Shown here in pieces: positions 34,954-44,714 of a stretch of 64,000 nucleotides of DNA (the first letter of the stretch is position 1; every line of letters starts with the position of its first letter). This DNA comes from Sphingomonas sp. NFR15 (GTDB lineage Bacteria > Pseudomonadota > Alphaproteobacteria > Sphingomonadales > Sphingomonadaceae). The stretch spans positions 277,495 to 341,494 of the forward strand of contig NZ_FMWX01000004.1 of assembly GCF_900103265.1 (NCBI RefSeq). Reading direction: 5' to 3'. Position numbers and translations under genes: made by a program. Below the pieces are notes generated by a model. That model did not search any database and was not told where the DNA came from. It saw only the letters and a list, made by a program, of their open reading frames with translations.

Positions 34954-37332
34954 TCAGGCCGCGCGAAACCGCGCCTGCGTGAGTTTGACCGGGCGGCCAG
35001 GCACCAGTTCGATCCGCTTCGAAACCCCGCCGTAGCTTACCGTCGCCGGCCCCGCCCGTGTGGCGACGATCGTCGCGGAGGCGAGCGCGCCATCGCGCCA
35101 AGCGATGTCCAGCGTATGGCCGCCCCGCGCGCGCAGCCCGCGTACCGATCCGCTCGGCCACGCCTTCGGCAGCGCCGGCAGCAGTCGGATCACTCTACCG
35201 TGGCTTTGCAGCAGCATCTCGGTCATGCCTGATGTGCCGCCGAAATTTCCGTCGATCTGGAACGGCGGATGCGCGTCGAACAGATTGGGATAGGTGCGCT
35301 CCGGGCCGAGCAGGAAGCGCAGGATTTCGTGCGCATGGTCGCCGTCGCGCAGCCGTGCCCACAGGTTGATCCGCCATGCCGTCGCCCATCCCGTCGCGCG
35401 GTCGCCTCGGATTTCCAGCGAACGCTTCGCCGCCGCGGCCAGCGCGGGCGTGCTGTCGAGGTCGATCTGATCGCTCGGAAACAGCCCGTAGAGGTGCGAG
35501 ACGTGGCGGTGGTGGATGTCGTCGGCGCCCATGTCCCAGTCGAACGGCCATTCCTGCAACTGCCCGGCCGAACCGATCTTGAGCGGCAGCAGCTTGGCGC
35601 GTGCCGCCGCGATCTCGCCCGAGAGCGCGGCATCCGTACCGAGGATCTTCGCGGCCGCGACCGTCTGATCGAACAGGTCGCGCAGGATCTCCATGTCCAT
35701 CGTCGGCCCGAAGATCAGCGATGTGCCGTGCCCGTGCGGATTCTCGGGCGACATCGAGGGGTTGGTGACGAGACTGCCGCTCGTCGGATCGACCTGGAGC
35801 GTATCGAGGAAGAACAGGCACGCGCCGCGCATCAGCGGATAGACGGAGGCGAGGAAGGCGGTATCGCGGTGGAAGTCGTAATGCTCCCACAGATGCGTGC
35901 ACAGCCACGCCCCGCCGAGCGGCCACAATCCGAATTGCGCGCCGTCGATCGGCGCGGTCGCGCGCCACAAATCGGTATTGTGATGCGCCACCCAGCCGCG
36001 CGCGCCGTACATCTCGCGGGCGGTGCGCCCGCCCGTCACCGAGAGGTCACGCACCAGCCGTACCAGCGGCTCGACGCATTCGGGGAGATTGGTCGTCTCC
36101 GCCGGCCAATAGTTCATCTCGGTGTTGATGTTGATCGTGTACTTGCTGCCCCAGGGCGGGTTGTTGGATTCGTTCCACAGCCCTTGCAGATTGGCGGCCT
36201 GCCCGCCCGGCCGCGACGAGGCGATCAGCAGGTAGCGGCCGTAATGATAATAGAGCGCGGCCAGTCCCGGATCGTCGCGCGTCACCGCCGCCGCGATGCG
36301 CTCGTCGGTCGGCAGCGCACGGCCTGGGCTGGCGCCGAGATCGATCGCGACGCGGCGGAACAGGCGGCGGTGGTCGGCGGTGGCATCGGCGGCAATGCGC
36401 GCGAAGCCGCGGGGGCCGGCGGCGGCGATCTGCCCACGGGTGATCGCATCCGGGTCTCCGCCGACATCGTCGAACCGGCGATAACTGGTCGCCATCGCGA
36501 TCAGCACCGTCACCGAATCGGCACGGGATATGCTCAGCTCAGCGCCGTCGTGCGTGACAGTGCCGCCCTGCGCCAGCACGCGCACACGCGCGGCGACACG
36601 CAATGCGGCGGGTATGCCCTCATCGGATTCGTTGCGGCCGGTCATGACGATCGTGTCGCCGTCCTCGATCACGACCGACGAATCCTTCATCCCCGTGGTG
36701 AGCGCGAGCCGCAGCGCGACCTTGCCCGGCCTGTCGGCGGTGATCCGCACCGCGATCACCTGATCGACCGCCGATGCCACCACCGTCCGCGTGAAACGCA
36801 CGCCGTCGTGCGTGAAGCGGGTCTCGACCTCGGCCGCATCGAGATCGAGCGTGCGGCGATACTCGCTCGCCCGCGCATCGGCGACGCCGGGCATGGTGAT
36901 CGCCAGATCTCCGACCGATTTGTATTTGGTCTGCTTGAGCGGCGTCGCCATCACATGTGCGTTGGCGTAGGCCTCGGCTTCGGCATAACGCCCCGCGAAG
37001 ATCAGCCGGCGCACTTCGGGCAGGCTGGCGCGCGCCTGCGGATTGACCGGATCGTATGGGCCGCCGCCCCAAAACGTGCTTTCGTTGAGTTGGAGCCGTT
37101 CCGCGCCGATCCCGCCGAACACCATCGCGCCGATCCGCCCGTTGCCGACCGGCAGCGCCTCGGTCCACACGGCGGCCGGCCGCGTGTACCACAGCAGCGT
37201 TTCGCCTGCCGCCTTCGCTGGCGCGGCGGCGACCGGCGTCGGCAATCCAGCGGCAACCGCGCCCGCACCTCCCGACGCCAGCGCGAGCGCGACCGCCTCG
37301 CGGCGTGTGACCGCTCCTGATTCGTCGATCAT
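34954..37332 (-). CDS. Glycoside hydrolase family 95 protein (alpha-L-fucosidase type)
   Basis: A 792-residue exported enzyme. The N-terminus ([20 protein letters not shown]) is a twin-arginine-type signal. The GH95 N-terminal domain motif is [15 protein letters not shown] with [12 protein letters not shown]; the catalytic (alpha/alpha)6 barrel has [19 protein letters not shown] and [27 protein letters not shown] sequence. GH95 releases alpha-1,2-L-fucose or alpha-L-galactose by inversion. Two adjacent ATGs (37335 and 37332) follow GGAGCGGG; the second has better spacing. Divergent from the L-fuconate dehydratase gene, it would feed fucose into that pathway. Confidence 0.92.
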   Translation of the reverse strand: MIDESGAVTRREAVALALASGGAGAVAAGLPTPVAAAPAKAAGETLLWYTRPAAVWTEALPVGNGRIGAMVFGGIGAERLQLNESTFWGGGPYDPVNPQARASLPEVRRLIFAGRYAEAEAYANAHVMATPLKQTKYKSVGDLAITMPGVADARASEYRRTLDLDAAEVETRFTHDGVRFTRTVVASAVDQVIAVRITADRPGKVALRLALTTGMKDSSVVIEDGDTIVMTGRNESDEGIPAALRVAARVRVLAQGGTVTHDGAELSISRADSVTVLIAMATSYRRFDDVGGDPDAITRGQIAAAGPRGFARIAADATADHRRLFRRVAIDLGASPGRALPTDERIAAAVTRDDPGLAALYYHYGRYLLIASSRPGGQAANLQGLWNESNNPPWGSKYTININTEMNYWPAETTNLPECVEPLVRLVRDLSVTGGRTAREMYGARGWVAHHNTDLWRATAPIDGAQFGLWPLGGAWLCTHLWEHYDFHRDTAFLASVYPLMRGACLFFLDTLQVDPTSGSLVTNPSMSPENPHGHGTSLIFGPTMDMEILRDLFDQTVAAAKILGTDAALSGEIAAARAKLLPLKIGSAGQLQEWPFDWDMGADDIHHRHVSHLYGLFPSDQIDLDSTPALAAAAKRSLEIRGDRATGWATAWRINLWARLRDGDHAHEILRFLLGPERTYPNLFDAHPPFQIDGNFGGTSGMTEMLLQSHGRVIRLLPALPKAWPSGSVRGLRARGGHTLDIAWRDGALASATIVATRAGPATVSYGGVSKRIELVPGRPVKLTQARFRAA

Positions 37333-37349
37333 CATCCCGCTCCATCGTT

Positions 37350-37385
37350 CGTTTGATGTCGTTTGCCTCGGTGAAAACACGTTTG
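37350..37385. promoter_or_regulatory. Helically phased CGTTTG direct repeats in the GH95/fucD promoter
   Basis: The hexamer CGTTTG occurs at 37350-37355, 37360-37365 and 37380-37385, spaced 10 and 20 bases apart, hence on one face of the DNA. The cluster lies in the 170-base region between the divergent GH95 and L-fuconate dehydratase starts. It is a candidate regulator site; no regulator gene is adjacent. Confidence 0.45.
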
Positions 37386-37502
37386 CAAGCAATGCACGGC
37401 ATCGCCGCATGTGCCGCATTTTCTCCTTGCTCCCTTGATAGATCGCCCGTAGCTTTCAAATATGAAATCCAGTTATTGCATCGAGACGGCAGGCACTCGC
37501 GC

Positions 37503-38792
37503 ATGACGCGCATCACCGGCCTCACGACGCTCGATCTGCGATTTCCGACGAGCGCGTCGCTCGACGGATCGGACGCGATGAACCCCGATCCCGATTATTC
37601 CGCCGCCTATGTGATCCTCGATACCGACACGGCGGGTATCGCCGGCCACGGCCTCACCTTCACGATCGGGCGCGGCAACGAAGTCTGCGTCGCCGCGATC
37701 GCGGCGCTGCGTGACCTTATCGTCGGGCTCGATCTCGATTGGATCGCCGCCGACGCGGGGCGCTTCTGGCGGCACATGACCTCTGACAGCCAGTTGCGCT
37801 GGATCGGCCCGGACAAAGGCGCGATCCACCTCGCCACCGGCGCGGTGGTCAACGCGGTGTGGGATCTGTGGGCGAAGGCGGCGGGCAAGCCCGTGTGGCG
37901 GTTGATCGCCGATATGTCCCCCGAGGAGATCGTTCGCGCGGTCGATTTCCGGTACCTCACCGATTGCATCACGCCGGACGAGGCGCTCGCGTTGCTGCGC
38001 GCGGCGGAGCCGGGCAAGGCGGATCGCATCGCCACGCTCGAGGCGGAGGGCTATCCCTGCTACACCACCTCGGCGGGCTGGCTCGGCTATTCGGACGAGA
38101 AGCTGCGGCGGCTCGCCGAGGAAGCCGTCGCGGCGGGCTTCCGTCACCTGAAGCTGAAGGTGGGCGCCAATCTCGACGACGACATCCGCCGTCTGGGCAT
38201 CGCGCGCGAGGCGATCGGCCCCGACGCCAAGCTTATGATCGACGCCAACCAGGTATGGGAGGTGGATCAGGCGATCGAATGGGTGCGCGCGCTCGCCTTC
38301 GCCAAACCGTGGTTCATCGAGGAACCGACCAGCCCCGACGACGTACTCGGCCACGCCGTGATCCGGCGCGGCATCGGCGACATCAAGGTCGCCACTGGCG
38401 AGATGTGCCAGAACCGCATTCTGTTCAAACAGTTCATCATGGCCGGCGCGATCGACGTCGTTCAGATCGACGCGTGCCGGATCGGCGGCGTCAATGAAAT
38501 CCTCGCGGTGCTGCTGATGGCCGCGAAATACGGCCTCCCGGTCTGCCCCCATGCGGGCGGCGTCGGCCTGTGCGAATATGTCCAGCATCTCGCGATGATC
38601 GACTATGTGGCGGTTTCGGGCACGCGCGAGGGCCGCGTGATCGAATATGTCGACCATCTCCACGAACATTTCCTCGATCCCTGCGTGATCCGCGACGCGG
38701 CGTACCTGCCGCCGACGCGGCCCGGTTTCTCGATCGAAATGAAGCCGGAAACGCTCGCGCGATACCGCTTCCAACCCGATACGACGGCGTGA
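37503..38792 (+). CDS. fucD: L-fuconate dehydratase
   Basis: An enolase-superfamily enzyme that dehydrates L-fuconate to 2-keto-3-deoxy-L-fuconate. The 429-residue product has the catalytic lysines K217 and K219 in HLKLKVG, metal ligands D247 (LMIDANQVW), E273 ([10 protein letters not shown]) and E300 (TGEMCQNR), and the general acid/base H350 (CPHAGGVGL). These lie within one position of the characterised Xanthomonas enzyme. The ATG at 37503 begins the conserved [14 protein letters not shown]. It starts the fucD-fucP-dehydrogenase operon. Confidence 0.95.
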   Translation: MTRITGLTTLDLRFPTSASLDGSDAMNPDPDYSAAYVILDTDTAGIAGHGLTFTIGRGNEVCVAAIAALRDLIVGLDLDWIAADAGRFWRHMTSDSQLRWIGPDKGAIHLATGAVVNAVWDLWAKAAGKPVWRLIADMSPEEIVRAVDFRYLTDCITPDEALALLRAAEPGKADRIATLEAEGYPCYTTSAGWLGYSDEKLRRLAEEAVAAGFRHLKLKVGANLDDDIRRLGIAREAIGPDAKLMIDANQVWEVDQAIEWVRALAFAKPWFIEEPTSPDDVLGHAVIRRGIGDIKVATGEMCQNRILFKQFIMAGAIDVVQIDACRIGGVNEILAVLLMAAKYGLPVCPHAGGVGLCEYVQHLAMIDYVAVSGTREGRVIEYVDHLHEHFLDPCVIRDAAYLPPTRPGFSIEMKPETLARYRFQPDTTA

Positions 38793-38825
38793 AACGCCGC
38801 TGACCCAAGCGCGAGAGGAGAGACG

Positions 38826-40130
38826 ATGCTGGCGATGGAGGAAATCCCGACAGGGCGCGAACAGGCGCCGCGCGCGGGCGGGCGCTACGCTGCGGCGATC
38901 ACGATCACCGTCTGCCTGTTCTTCCTCTGGGGGATGGCCAACAACCTCAACGATATCCTGATCGCGCAGTTCAAGAAGGCGTTCGTCCTCACCGATTTCG
39001 CGACCAGCTTCGTTCAGCAGGTCTTCTATCTCGGCTATTTCCTGTTCGCGATTCCGGCCTCGCTGCTGCTGCGCGCGCGCGGCTACAAGGCCGGGATCGT
39101 CACCGGGCTGGTGCTCTACGCCGTCGGCGCCTTGCTCTTCTATCCGGCCGCCGCATCGAGCCAATATGGTCTGTTTCTGCTCGCGCTGTTCGTCATCGCC
39201 TCGGGGCTCGCCTTTCTGGAAACGTCGGCCAACCCGCTGATGACCGAATTAGGAGACGCGACCACAGCCGCGCGCCGTCTCAATTGGGCGCAAGCGGCCA
39301 ACCCGATCGGCGCGATCACCGGCATTCTCGTCGGCCGCAATTTCATCCTGTCGGGCATCCGCCACGACGAGGCGACGCTTGCCGGCATGTCGGCCGCGCA
39401 GCGGATCGGCTATTACCGCGCCGAGGTGCAGGCGGTGCAGACGCCGTACCTCGTCATCGCGCTGGTCGTGCTCGCCTTCGCGGTCGCCGCGATCGTCGTC
39501 CGCTTCCCCGAAGGCGATCGCGAGATCGCCAGCGCCGCGCCCCGCCCGCCCTTCTCTGCCGTGTTCGGCAAACCGTGGCTGCTGGCGGCGGTGTTCGCGC
39601 AATTCTGCTATGTCGGCGCGCAGGTCGGGTTGTGGAGCTTCACGATCCGCTATGCCGAGGCGAACGTGCCGAGCATCGGCGAGCGCGCCGCGGCGGACAT
39701 GTTGTTCGCGTCGCTCGTCCTGTTCGCGATCGGCCGCTTTTCGGGCACCGCGCTGATGGGCCGGGTGCGGCCGGCGGCGCTGCTGCTCGGGTTCTCGCTC
39801 ATCTCGTGCGCGCTCGCCGCCACCGCCGCGCTGGCAGGCGGACGGATCGGCCTCTATGCGCTGGTCGCGGCGAGCTTCTTCATGTCGATCCAGTTTCCGA
39901 CCATCTTCGCGCTCGGCGTCGAGGGTCTGGGGCCGCTGCGCCGTGCCGGCGCCTCGCTCATCATCATGGCGATCATCGGTGGCGCGGCGCTCACCGCGCT
40001 GATGGGCTGGACCTCGGACCACAGCTCGATCGCGACCGCCATGCTGGTGCCCGCCGCCGCCTTCGTGGCGATCGCCGCTTTCGCCCTCGGCGCGCTGCGC
40101 CGCCCGCTCCCGTCAAACTCTGGTGATTGA
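38826..40130 (+). CDS. fucP: L-fucose:proton symporter (FucP, MFS)
   Basis: A 434-residue major facilitator protein with 12 hydrophobic segments. The FucP family signature FFLWGMANNLNDILIAQFKK is in helix 1, including the conserved Asp and Asn, and ETSANPLMTELGDATTAARR in helix 5 region. It imports L-fucose, or possibly L-galactose. GAGAGGAGAG precedes the ATG; a second ATG lies 3 codons in. It lies 33 bases after fucD. Confidence 0.92.
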   Translation: MLAMEEIPTGREQAPRAGGRYAAAITITVCLFFLWGMANNLNDILIAQFKKAFVLTDFATSFVQQVFYLGYFLFAIPASLLLRARGYKAGIVTGLVLYAVGALLFYPAAASSQYGLFLLALFVIASGLAFLETSANPLMTELGDATTAARRLNWAQAANPIGAITGILVGRNFILSGIRHDEATLAGMSAAQRIGYYRAEVQAVQTPYLVIALVVLAFAVAAIVVRFPEGDREIASAAPRPPFSAVFGKPWLLAAVFAQFCYVGAQVGLWSFTIRYAEANVPSIGERAAADMLFASLVLFAIGRFSGTALMGRVRPAALLLGFSLISCALAATAALAGGRIGLYALVAASFFMSIQFPTIFALGVEGLGPLRRAGASLIIMAIIGGAALTALMGWTSDHSSIATAMLVPAAAFVAIAAFALGALRRPLPSNSGD

Positions 40131-40133
40131 TTG

Positions 40134-41144
40134 ATGCACGTCGTAACCTGCTGCGAACCCGGTACCCTCGCCCTCGAAACCCGCGACACGCCGGTGCCCG
40201 CACCCGGCGAGGTGCTGGTCCGCATCCGCCGCGTCGGCGTCTGCGGCACCGATTATCACATCTTCCGCGGTACCCAGCCGTATCTCAGCTATCCGCGCGT
40301 GATGGGGCACGAACTGGCGGGAGTGGTCGAACAAACCGATGCGGCCAGCGGCTTCGCCCCCGGCACGCCGGTGTGCATCATGCCCTATCTGTTCTGCGGG
40401 CATTGCGTCGCCTGCGCCAAGGGCAAGACCAATTGCTGCGTCAACATCCAGGTGCTCGGCGTCCACTGCGACGGCGGACTCGCCGAACTGCTCGCGATCG
40501 ATCCGCGCTATCTGCTCGACGCGAGCGGGCTCACGCTCGATCAGGCGGCGATGGTCGAGTTCCTCGCGATCGGCTATCACGCCGTCCGCCGCGCGGCGCT
40601 GGCGGCGGGCGAGCGCGTGCTGGTGGTCGGCGCGGGACCGATCGGCATGGCGGTCGCTTTGTTCGCGGGCCTTAAGGGCGCCGATGTCACCGTGCTCGAC
40701 GGCAACGCCGCCCGCGCGGGCTTTTGCGTCGAGCGGCTCGGCGCGAGGGCGGCGGTGCCGCTGGACGCTGATACCCCGACCCGGCTCGCCGAAATCAGCG
40801 GCGGCGCGTTCTTCGATGCGGTGTTCGACGCGACCGGCAACGCCAAGGCGATGGAGAAGGGCTTCGGCTATGTCGCGCACGGCGGCCGCTATGTGCTGGT
40901 ATCGATCGTCGCGGCCGACATCACCTTCAACGACCCCGAATTCCATAAGCGTGAGACCACCCTGCTCGGCAGCCGTAACGCCACGCTCGATGATTTCGCG
41001 GCGGTGATCGCGCTGATCCGTGAGGGCCGCGTGCCGACTGCGGCGATGCACACGCACAGCGCGCCGCTCGCCGATCTGCCAGGCGTGATCGAGCGCTGGA
41101 TGGCACCGGACGCCGGCGTCATCAAGGCGATCGTCGAAATCTGA
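40134..41144 (+). CDS. Zinc-binding alcohol dehydrogenase, probably sugar-acid pathway
   Basis: A 336-residue medium-chain dehydrogenase. It has the catalytic zinc region VGVCGTDYHIFRG and MGHELAG, structural zinc cysteines CGHCVACAKGKTNCC, and NAD motif VVGAGPIGMAVALFAG. It resembles L-galactonate/threonine-type sugar dehydrogenases. In this operon it may oxidise L-fucose, L-galactonate or a keto-deoxy acid. The usual fucose enzymes (short-chain L-fucose dehydrogenase, lactonase, KDF dehydrogenase) are absent from the window. The ATG at 40134 lies 3 bases after fucP. Confidence 0.85.
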   Translation: MHVVTCCEPGTLALETRDTPVPAPGEVLVRIRRVGVCGTDYHIFRGTQPYLSYPRVMGHELAGVVEQTDAASGFAPGTPVCIMPYLFCGHCVACAKGKTNCCVNIQVLGVHCDGGLAELLAIDPRYLLDASGLTLDQAAMVEFLAIGYHAVRRAALAAGERVLVVGAGPIGMAVALFAGLKGADVTVLDGNAARAGFCVERLGARAAVPLDADTPTRLAEISGGAFFDAVFDATGNAKAMEKGFGYVAHGGRYVLVSIVAADITFNDPEFHKRETTLLGSRNATLDDFAAVIALIREGRVPTAAMHTHSAPLADLPGVIERWMAPDAGVIKAIVEI

Positions 41145-41145
41145 C

Positions 41146-42489
41146 TCACACCGCCCGGCTGAAGCGCAGCGCGTCGGGCTGACGATAGACGTCGAACGCG
41201 GCGGCGACGAGGCGGGCATAGGCGCGCCCCTGTTCCGGCACTGTCACCCGCCAGCCCCGGACGCGCACCAGATCCCGCGCGGCGAGGTCGCCCAGCCGCG
41301 CCAGCGCGCCATGTAGCGGCCCGAGGCACGCGCCGTGCGCGCGCGCGAGCTCGGACAGATCGACGGTGCCGTCGCACAGCAGCCGCTCGATGATCGCGCC
41401 GCGCAGCCGGTCGTCGGCGGACCGCACGATCCCGCGCGCGCCGGCCAGCCCGCCATTGGCGGCACGCAGCCGATACCGGCCGACGTGCTTCTCGTTCTGC
41501 ACCAGCAGCCCCGGATATTGGCTGATCGACGATGCGCCCAAACCGATGATCGCCTCGCCGGGCTCATCGGTGAAACCCTGGAAATTGCGCCGCAACCGCC
41601 CCTCCGCCCCCGCGACCGCGAGACTGTCGGTCGCCCTCGCGAAATGGTCGAATCCGATCGCCGCGTAGCCGGCCCCGACGAGCACATCATGCGCCAGCGC
41701 ACTCTGTGCGAAACGCGCGGCGGCGTCGGGGAGCAGCGCATCATCGATCATCCGCTGGCGCGGCAGCAGGCGCGGCATATGCGCATATCCGAACATCGCG
41801 ATCCGGTCGGGCGTGAGATCGAGCGCGAGGTCCAGCGTCTCGGCCAGGTCGTCGGCGCCCTGCCCGGGCAGGCCATACATCAGATCGAGGTTCACCGCCG
41901 CGATCCCCGCCGCGCGCAGATCGGCGACCGCGCGCGCCACCATCGCATACGGCTGCACGCGGTTGATCTTCTCCTGAATGTTCCGCGCGAAGGTCTGCGC
42001 GCCGAGGCTGACCCGCGTGACACCCGCCGCCGCCAAAGCGTCGCAATATGCGGCATCGAGCGTGCGCGGATCGAGCTCGGCGGCGATCTCCAGGCGGTCG
42101 GCGCAGTCGAAGCGCGCACGCAACCGGTCAGTCAGCGCGATGAAGTCCCCCGCGGGCATGGCGTTGGGGCTGCCGCCGCCGAAATGCACCGCGACGACCC
42201 GCCCGCGCAACCGCGCCGCAACTGCGTCGATCTCCCGGTCGAGCGCGCCCAGATACGCGGCCATCCGCTCGGGCCGCCCGACCGCGCCGGTGTTGCACCC
42301 GCAATACCAGCAGATCTCATGGCAATAGGGGATGTGGACATAAAGCGACACCGGCGTTCCGGCTGCGACGCCATCCAGCGCGGCGGCCTGATCCAAGGCC
42401 CCGACGCGGTCGTGAAACTCCGCCGCGGTGGGATAGCTAGTGTAGCGCGGGACGGACCGGCTCGCGAGATCTGGGATGTAGCGGTGCAT
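41146..42489 (-). CDS. hemN: Oxygen-independent coproporphyrinogen III oxidase
   Basis: A radical SAM enzyme that decarboxylates coproporphyrinogen III to protoporphyrinogen IX for haem synthesis without oxygen. The 447-residue product has the cluster triad in HEICWYCGCN (C-x3-C-x2-C plus following Cys), preceded by SLYVHIPYC, and the GGGSPNAM motif. The start ATG 42489 fits the family's RYTSYPTAAEF region. An FNR-type palindrome lies 34 bases upstream, consistent with induction at low oxygen. It converges with the dehydrogenase gene with one base between stops. Confidence 0.95.
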   Translation of the reverse strand: MHRYIPDLASRSVPRYTSYPTAAEFHDRVGALDQAAALDGVAAGTPVSLYVHIPYCHEICWYCGCNTGAVGRPERMAAYLGALDREIDAVAARLRGRVVAVHFGGGSPNAMPAGDFIALTDRLRARFDCADRLEIAAELDPRTLDAAYCDALAAAGVTRVSLGAQTFARNIQEKINRVQPYAMVARAVADLRAAGIAAVNLDLMYGLPGQGADDLAETLDLALDLTPDRIAMFGYAHMPRLLPRQRMIDDALLPDAAARFAQSALAHDVLVGAGYAAIGFDHFARATDSLAVAGAEGRLRRNFQGFTDEPGEAIIGLGASSISQYPGLLVQNEKHVGRYRLRAANGGLAGARGIVRSADDRLRGAIIERLLCDGTVDLSELARAHGACLGPLHGALARLGDLAARDLVRVRGWRVTVPEQGRAYARLVAAAFDVYRQPDALRFSRAV

Positions 42490-42522
42490 GCGCTCTGGTC
42501 GCAGCACGCCGCGTGACCATCC

Positions 42523-42536
42523 TTGATCCCGGTCAA
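42523..42536. promoter_or_regulatory. FNR-type box upstream of hemN
   Basis: TTGATCCCGGTCAA has the TTGAT-N4-rTCAA form of FNR/FnrN sites (one change from TTGAT-N4-ATCAA), and lies 34-47 bases before the hemN ATG. The fnr gene is 1.4 kb away. Confidence 0.78.
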
Positions 42537-42554
42537 ATTCGGCGGCCCGGCGAT

Positions 42555-42568
42555 TTGCGCTGGATCAA
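42555..42568. promoter_or_regulatory. FNR-type box upstream of ompW
   Basis: TTGCGCTGGATCAA fits TTGAT-N4-ATCAA with two changes in the left half-site and a perfect right half-site. It is 57-70 bases upstream of the ompW ATG. Confidence 0.65.
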
Positions 42569-42624
42569 TGTTGCCGCCCCGCCCCGGTTCTAGCTCCGCC
42601 CCACCAATCAGATGGGGAACCAAA

Positions 42625-43281
42625 ATGCGTATCATCACCGCCCTCGTGCTCACCGCTGCGGCTTGCGCCGCGATGCCCGCCCAGGCTCAGGAGAAGGGCG
42701 ACGTGCTGATGCGCGTCCGCGCCATCATGGTGTCGCCCAACGAGAAATCCGGCGGCGTCCAGCCGTCCTTCCCGGGCGGCCGCGTCGGCGTGACCGACAG
42801 CTACGCGCCCGAAGTCGATTTCACCTATATGCTGACCGACCACATCGGCACCGAGCTGATCCTCGCGACCACCAAGCATGACGTGCAGGGCCGCGCCGCG
42901 CTCTCCGGCATCGACAAGCTCGCGGGCACATGGGTGCTGCCGCCGACGCTGACGCTGCAATATCATTTCGCCGATCCGCACGCCAAGGTGCGGCCCTATG
43001 TCGGCGCGGGCGTGAATTACACGATCTTCTATTCGTCAAAGGCGAGCGGCGCGCTCAACGCCGCGATCGGCGATACCAAGGTCCACCTCAACGACAGCTT
43101 CGGCTATGCGCTTCAGGCCGGCGTCGATGTCAACATCACGCGCAAGGTCTTCGCCAACCTCGACATCAAATACATCGATATGGACACCACGGCCCGGCTC
43201 CACACCGGCGGCGCGCTCAATCAGGTGAAGGTCAACGTCGATCCGCTCGTCTTCGGCATCGGCCTCGGCCTCCGGCTTTGA
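42625..43281 (+). CDS. ompW: OmpW family outer membrane protein
   Basis: A 218-residue outer membrane beta-barrel. It has a signal peptide (MRIITALVLTAAACAAMPAQ, cleavage near AQA), the OmpW core YMLTDHIGTELILATTKHDV, PTLTLQYHF and VRPYVGAGVNYTIFY, and a C-terminal strand ending VFGIGLGLRL. OmpW forms an eight-stranded pore for small hydrophobic molecules and is often induced without oxygen. The ATG at 42625 follows AGATGGGGAACC weakly; the longer open frame has no signal. Confidence 0.93.
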   Translation: MRIITALVLTAAACAAMPAQAQEKGDVLMRVRAIMVSPNEKSGGVQPSFPGGRVGVTDSYAPEVDFTYMLTDHIGTELILATTKHDVQGRAALSGIDKLAGTWVLPPTLTLQYHFADPHAKVRPYVGAGVNYTIFYSSKASGALNAAIGDTKVHLNDSFGYALQAGVDVNITRKVFANLDIKYIDMDTTARLHTGGALNQVKVNVDPLVFGIGLGLRL

Positions 43282-43298
43282 CCACCGCGCGCACGGCT

Positions 43299-43312
43299 TT
43301 GACCCCGGTCAA
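43299..43312. promoter_or_regulatory. FNR-type box upstream of the hemerythrin-like gene
   Basis: TTGACCCCGGTCAA is a perfect palindrome with TTGAC half-sites, the same variant as at 47656. It lies 49-62 bases before the ATG at 43361. Confidence 0.72.
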
Positions 43313-43360
43313 CGCCGTGCGCCGGCCAAACGCCGACACGGGCAGGCGAGGAGAGCCCGC

Positions 43361-43900
43361 ATGCAAGACCCTGACACCTTCGCCGCGAGCCCCTTCCCTT
43401 TCGTGGGCCGCTGGCATGTGATCGACGAGATCGATCTCGTCGGGCTGGTCGCGGATCATGCCGCCACCGAGCGGCTGTGCGCGCGGCTCGAGGCCTGCGC
43501 CGACCAGCTTCCCGATCGCCCCACGCTAGCCGAGATCGACGATCTCTGCGCCGCGCTTCAATCGCGTATCCTCGATCATATCGAGCGGGAGGACCAGTTG
43601 CTCGCCGCCATGTTCGCGCGCACCCGGTCCGCCCCCCTGTGTCACGCGCTGCTCGACCAGATCCACATGCGCCATGTCGCCTGCACGGTGCTCGCGCAGG
43701 ATCTGGTCGCAGCGCTGGATGCCACCGCGCCCGGACACCGCACGATCTGCGCGGAGGCGCTCGGCTACATGCTGCGCTGCTTCTTCGAAGGCTGCCGCGC
43801 CGCGATGGCGTTCGAGGAACTGGCGATCCTCGCGCTCGCCGGCTCGCGACTGACGCGCGAGGCGCGCGCGTTGCTCACCGAACGGCTCGCCGCCGCCTGA
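43361..43900 (+). CDS. Hemerythrin-like protein
   Basis: A 179-residue all-helical protein with the spacing of a hemerythrin fold: His33 in ADHAATERL, His73 and Glu77 in DHIEREDQLL, His102/His105 in HMRHVAC, and Glu152/153 in FEELAIL. Hemerythrins use a di-iron centre to bind or sense oxygen or nitric oxide. The match is by pattern, not by a strong signature, so some ligands are uncertain. It sits in the FNR island with an FNR-type box, which supports an oxygen or NO role. It converges with fnr. Confidence 0.68.
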   Translation: MQDPDTFAASPFPFVGRWHVIDEIDLVGLVADHAATERLCARLEACADQLPDRPTLAEIDDLCAALQSRILDHIEREDQLLAAMFARTRSAPLCHALLDQIHMRHVACTVLAQDLVAALDATAPGHRTICAEALGYMLRCFFEGCRAAMAFEELAILALAGSRLTREARALLTERLAAA

Positions 43901-43906
43901 GTCCGC

Positions 43907-44617
43907 TCAGGCCGGCTCGGCCCGCGCCTGCAATGCGGCCCGATCGCGGATCGTGACCCCGCGCGCGCCCGGCAGTGCTATCAGCCCCGCCGCCTTCAGC
44001 TTGGTCAACTGCCGGCTCACCGTCTCGATCGTCAGCCCCAGCACGTCCGCGATCTGCCCGCGCGTCAACGGCAGATCGAACGTCACGGGGCCGGACGCGG
44101 TGGCGCGACACCCTCCGCTGCCGGCGCGATCCGCCATGCCGAGCAGGAAGCCCGCGATCTTCTCCTCCGCCGATTTGCGCGCGAGCATCAGCATCCGTCC
44201 CCGCGCCTCCTCCAGCGCGGAGAAGGTGCGCTGGAGCAGCATCCGCTCCATGCGGACGTGATCCTCCAGTACCTGTTCAAAGGATTTGCGCGGAAAGACG
44301 CACAACTCGGCATCGGTCAGCGCGGTCACCGTGAAGTCCGATCGGTCGGCATAGGGCCGCCCGACGAAATCGGCAGGATAGAGCAGGCCGACGGTCTGTT
44401 CGCGCCCGTCGGCAGTCGACGCGCTGAGCTTGAGCACGCCCGCCAGTAGATTGGCGCAGACGATGCTCTCGTCGCCGGCCCAGATCACCGTGTCGCCGCG
44501 CGCGACGCTCTGGCGCCGGCCGAGCGTGTTGAGCGCGGTCAGTTCCGAGTCGGTCAGGCTGCCGCAAAGCGACTGGTCCCGCACGGCACAATCGGCGCAG
44601 ATGTCGGTGACAAGCAT
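43907..44617 (-). CDS. fnrN: FnrN-type oxygen-sensing Crp/Fnr regulator
   Basis: A 236-residue Crp/Fnr activator. N-terminal cysteines C7, C10 and C18 (CADCAVRDQSLC, C-x2-C-x7-C) and C106 (AELCVFP) match the four [4Fe-4S] ligands of FnrN/FnrL proteins. The C-terminal helix-turn-helix LGLTIETVSRQLTKLKAAG has the E-x-x-S-R code that reads TTGAT. I chose ATG 44617 after a GGGG-rich site; ATG 44665 is in frame. It lies downstream of cydABX, and is very likely the regulator of the four nearby boxes. The gene symbol is by similarity. Confidence 0.92.
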   Translation of the reverse strand: MLVTDICADCAVRDQSLCGSLTDSELTALNTLGRRQSVARGDTVIWAGDESIVCANLLAGVLKLSASTADGREQTVGLLYPADFVGRPYADRSDFTVTALTDAELCVFPRKSFEQVLEDHVRMERMLLQRTFSALEEARGRMLMLARKSAEEKIAGFLLGMADRAGSGGCRATASGPVTFDLPLTRGQIADVLGLTIETVSRQLTKLKAAGLIALPGARGVTIRDRAALQARAEPA

Positions 44618-44677
44618 GGTGCCCCTATACTGCACCGCACGCTGTTTGTCTCGCCATAGGGACATATGCGTATACGA

Positions 44678-44712
44678 GAAAGGGCCGGCACCTCGCGGCG
44701 CCGGCCCCTTGT
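44678..44712 (-). terminator. Rho-independent terminator of the cydABX operon
   Basis: Minus-strand hairpin GGGCCGGC/GCCGGCCC (44707-44700 and 44689-44682) around a 10-base loop, followed by TTTCTC. It begins 8 bases after the cydX stop and separates it from fnrN. Confidence 0.78.
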
Positions 44713-44714
44713 CA

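Noticed and set aside
35269..37320. Plus-strand open frame of 683 codons opposite the GH95 gene
   Set aside because: Shadow of the GH95 gene; the GH95 frame has a signal peptide and family motifs.
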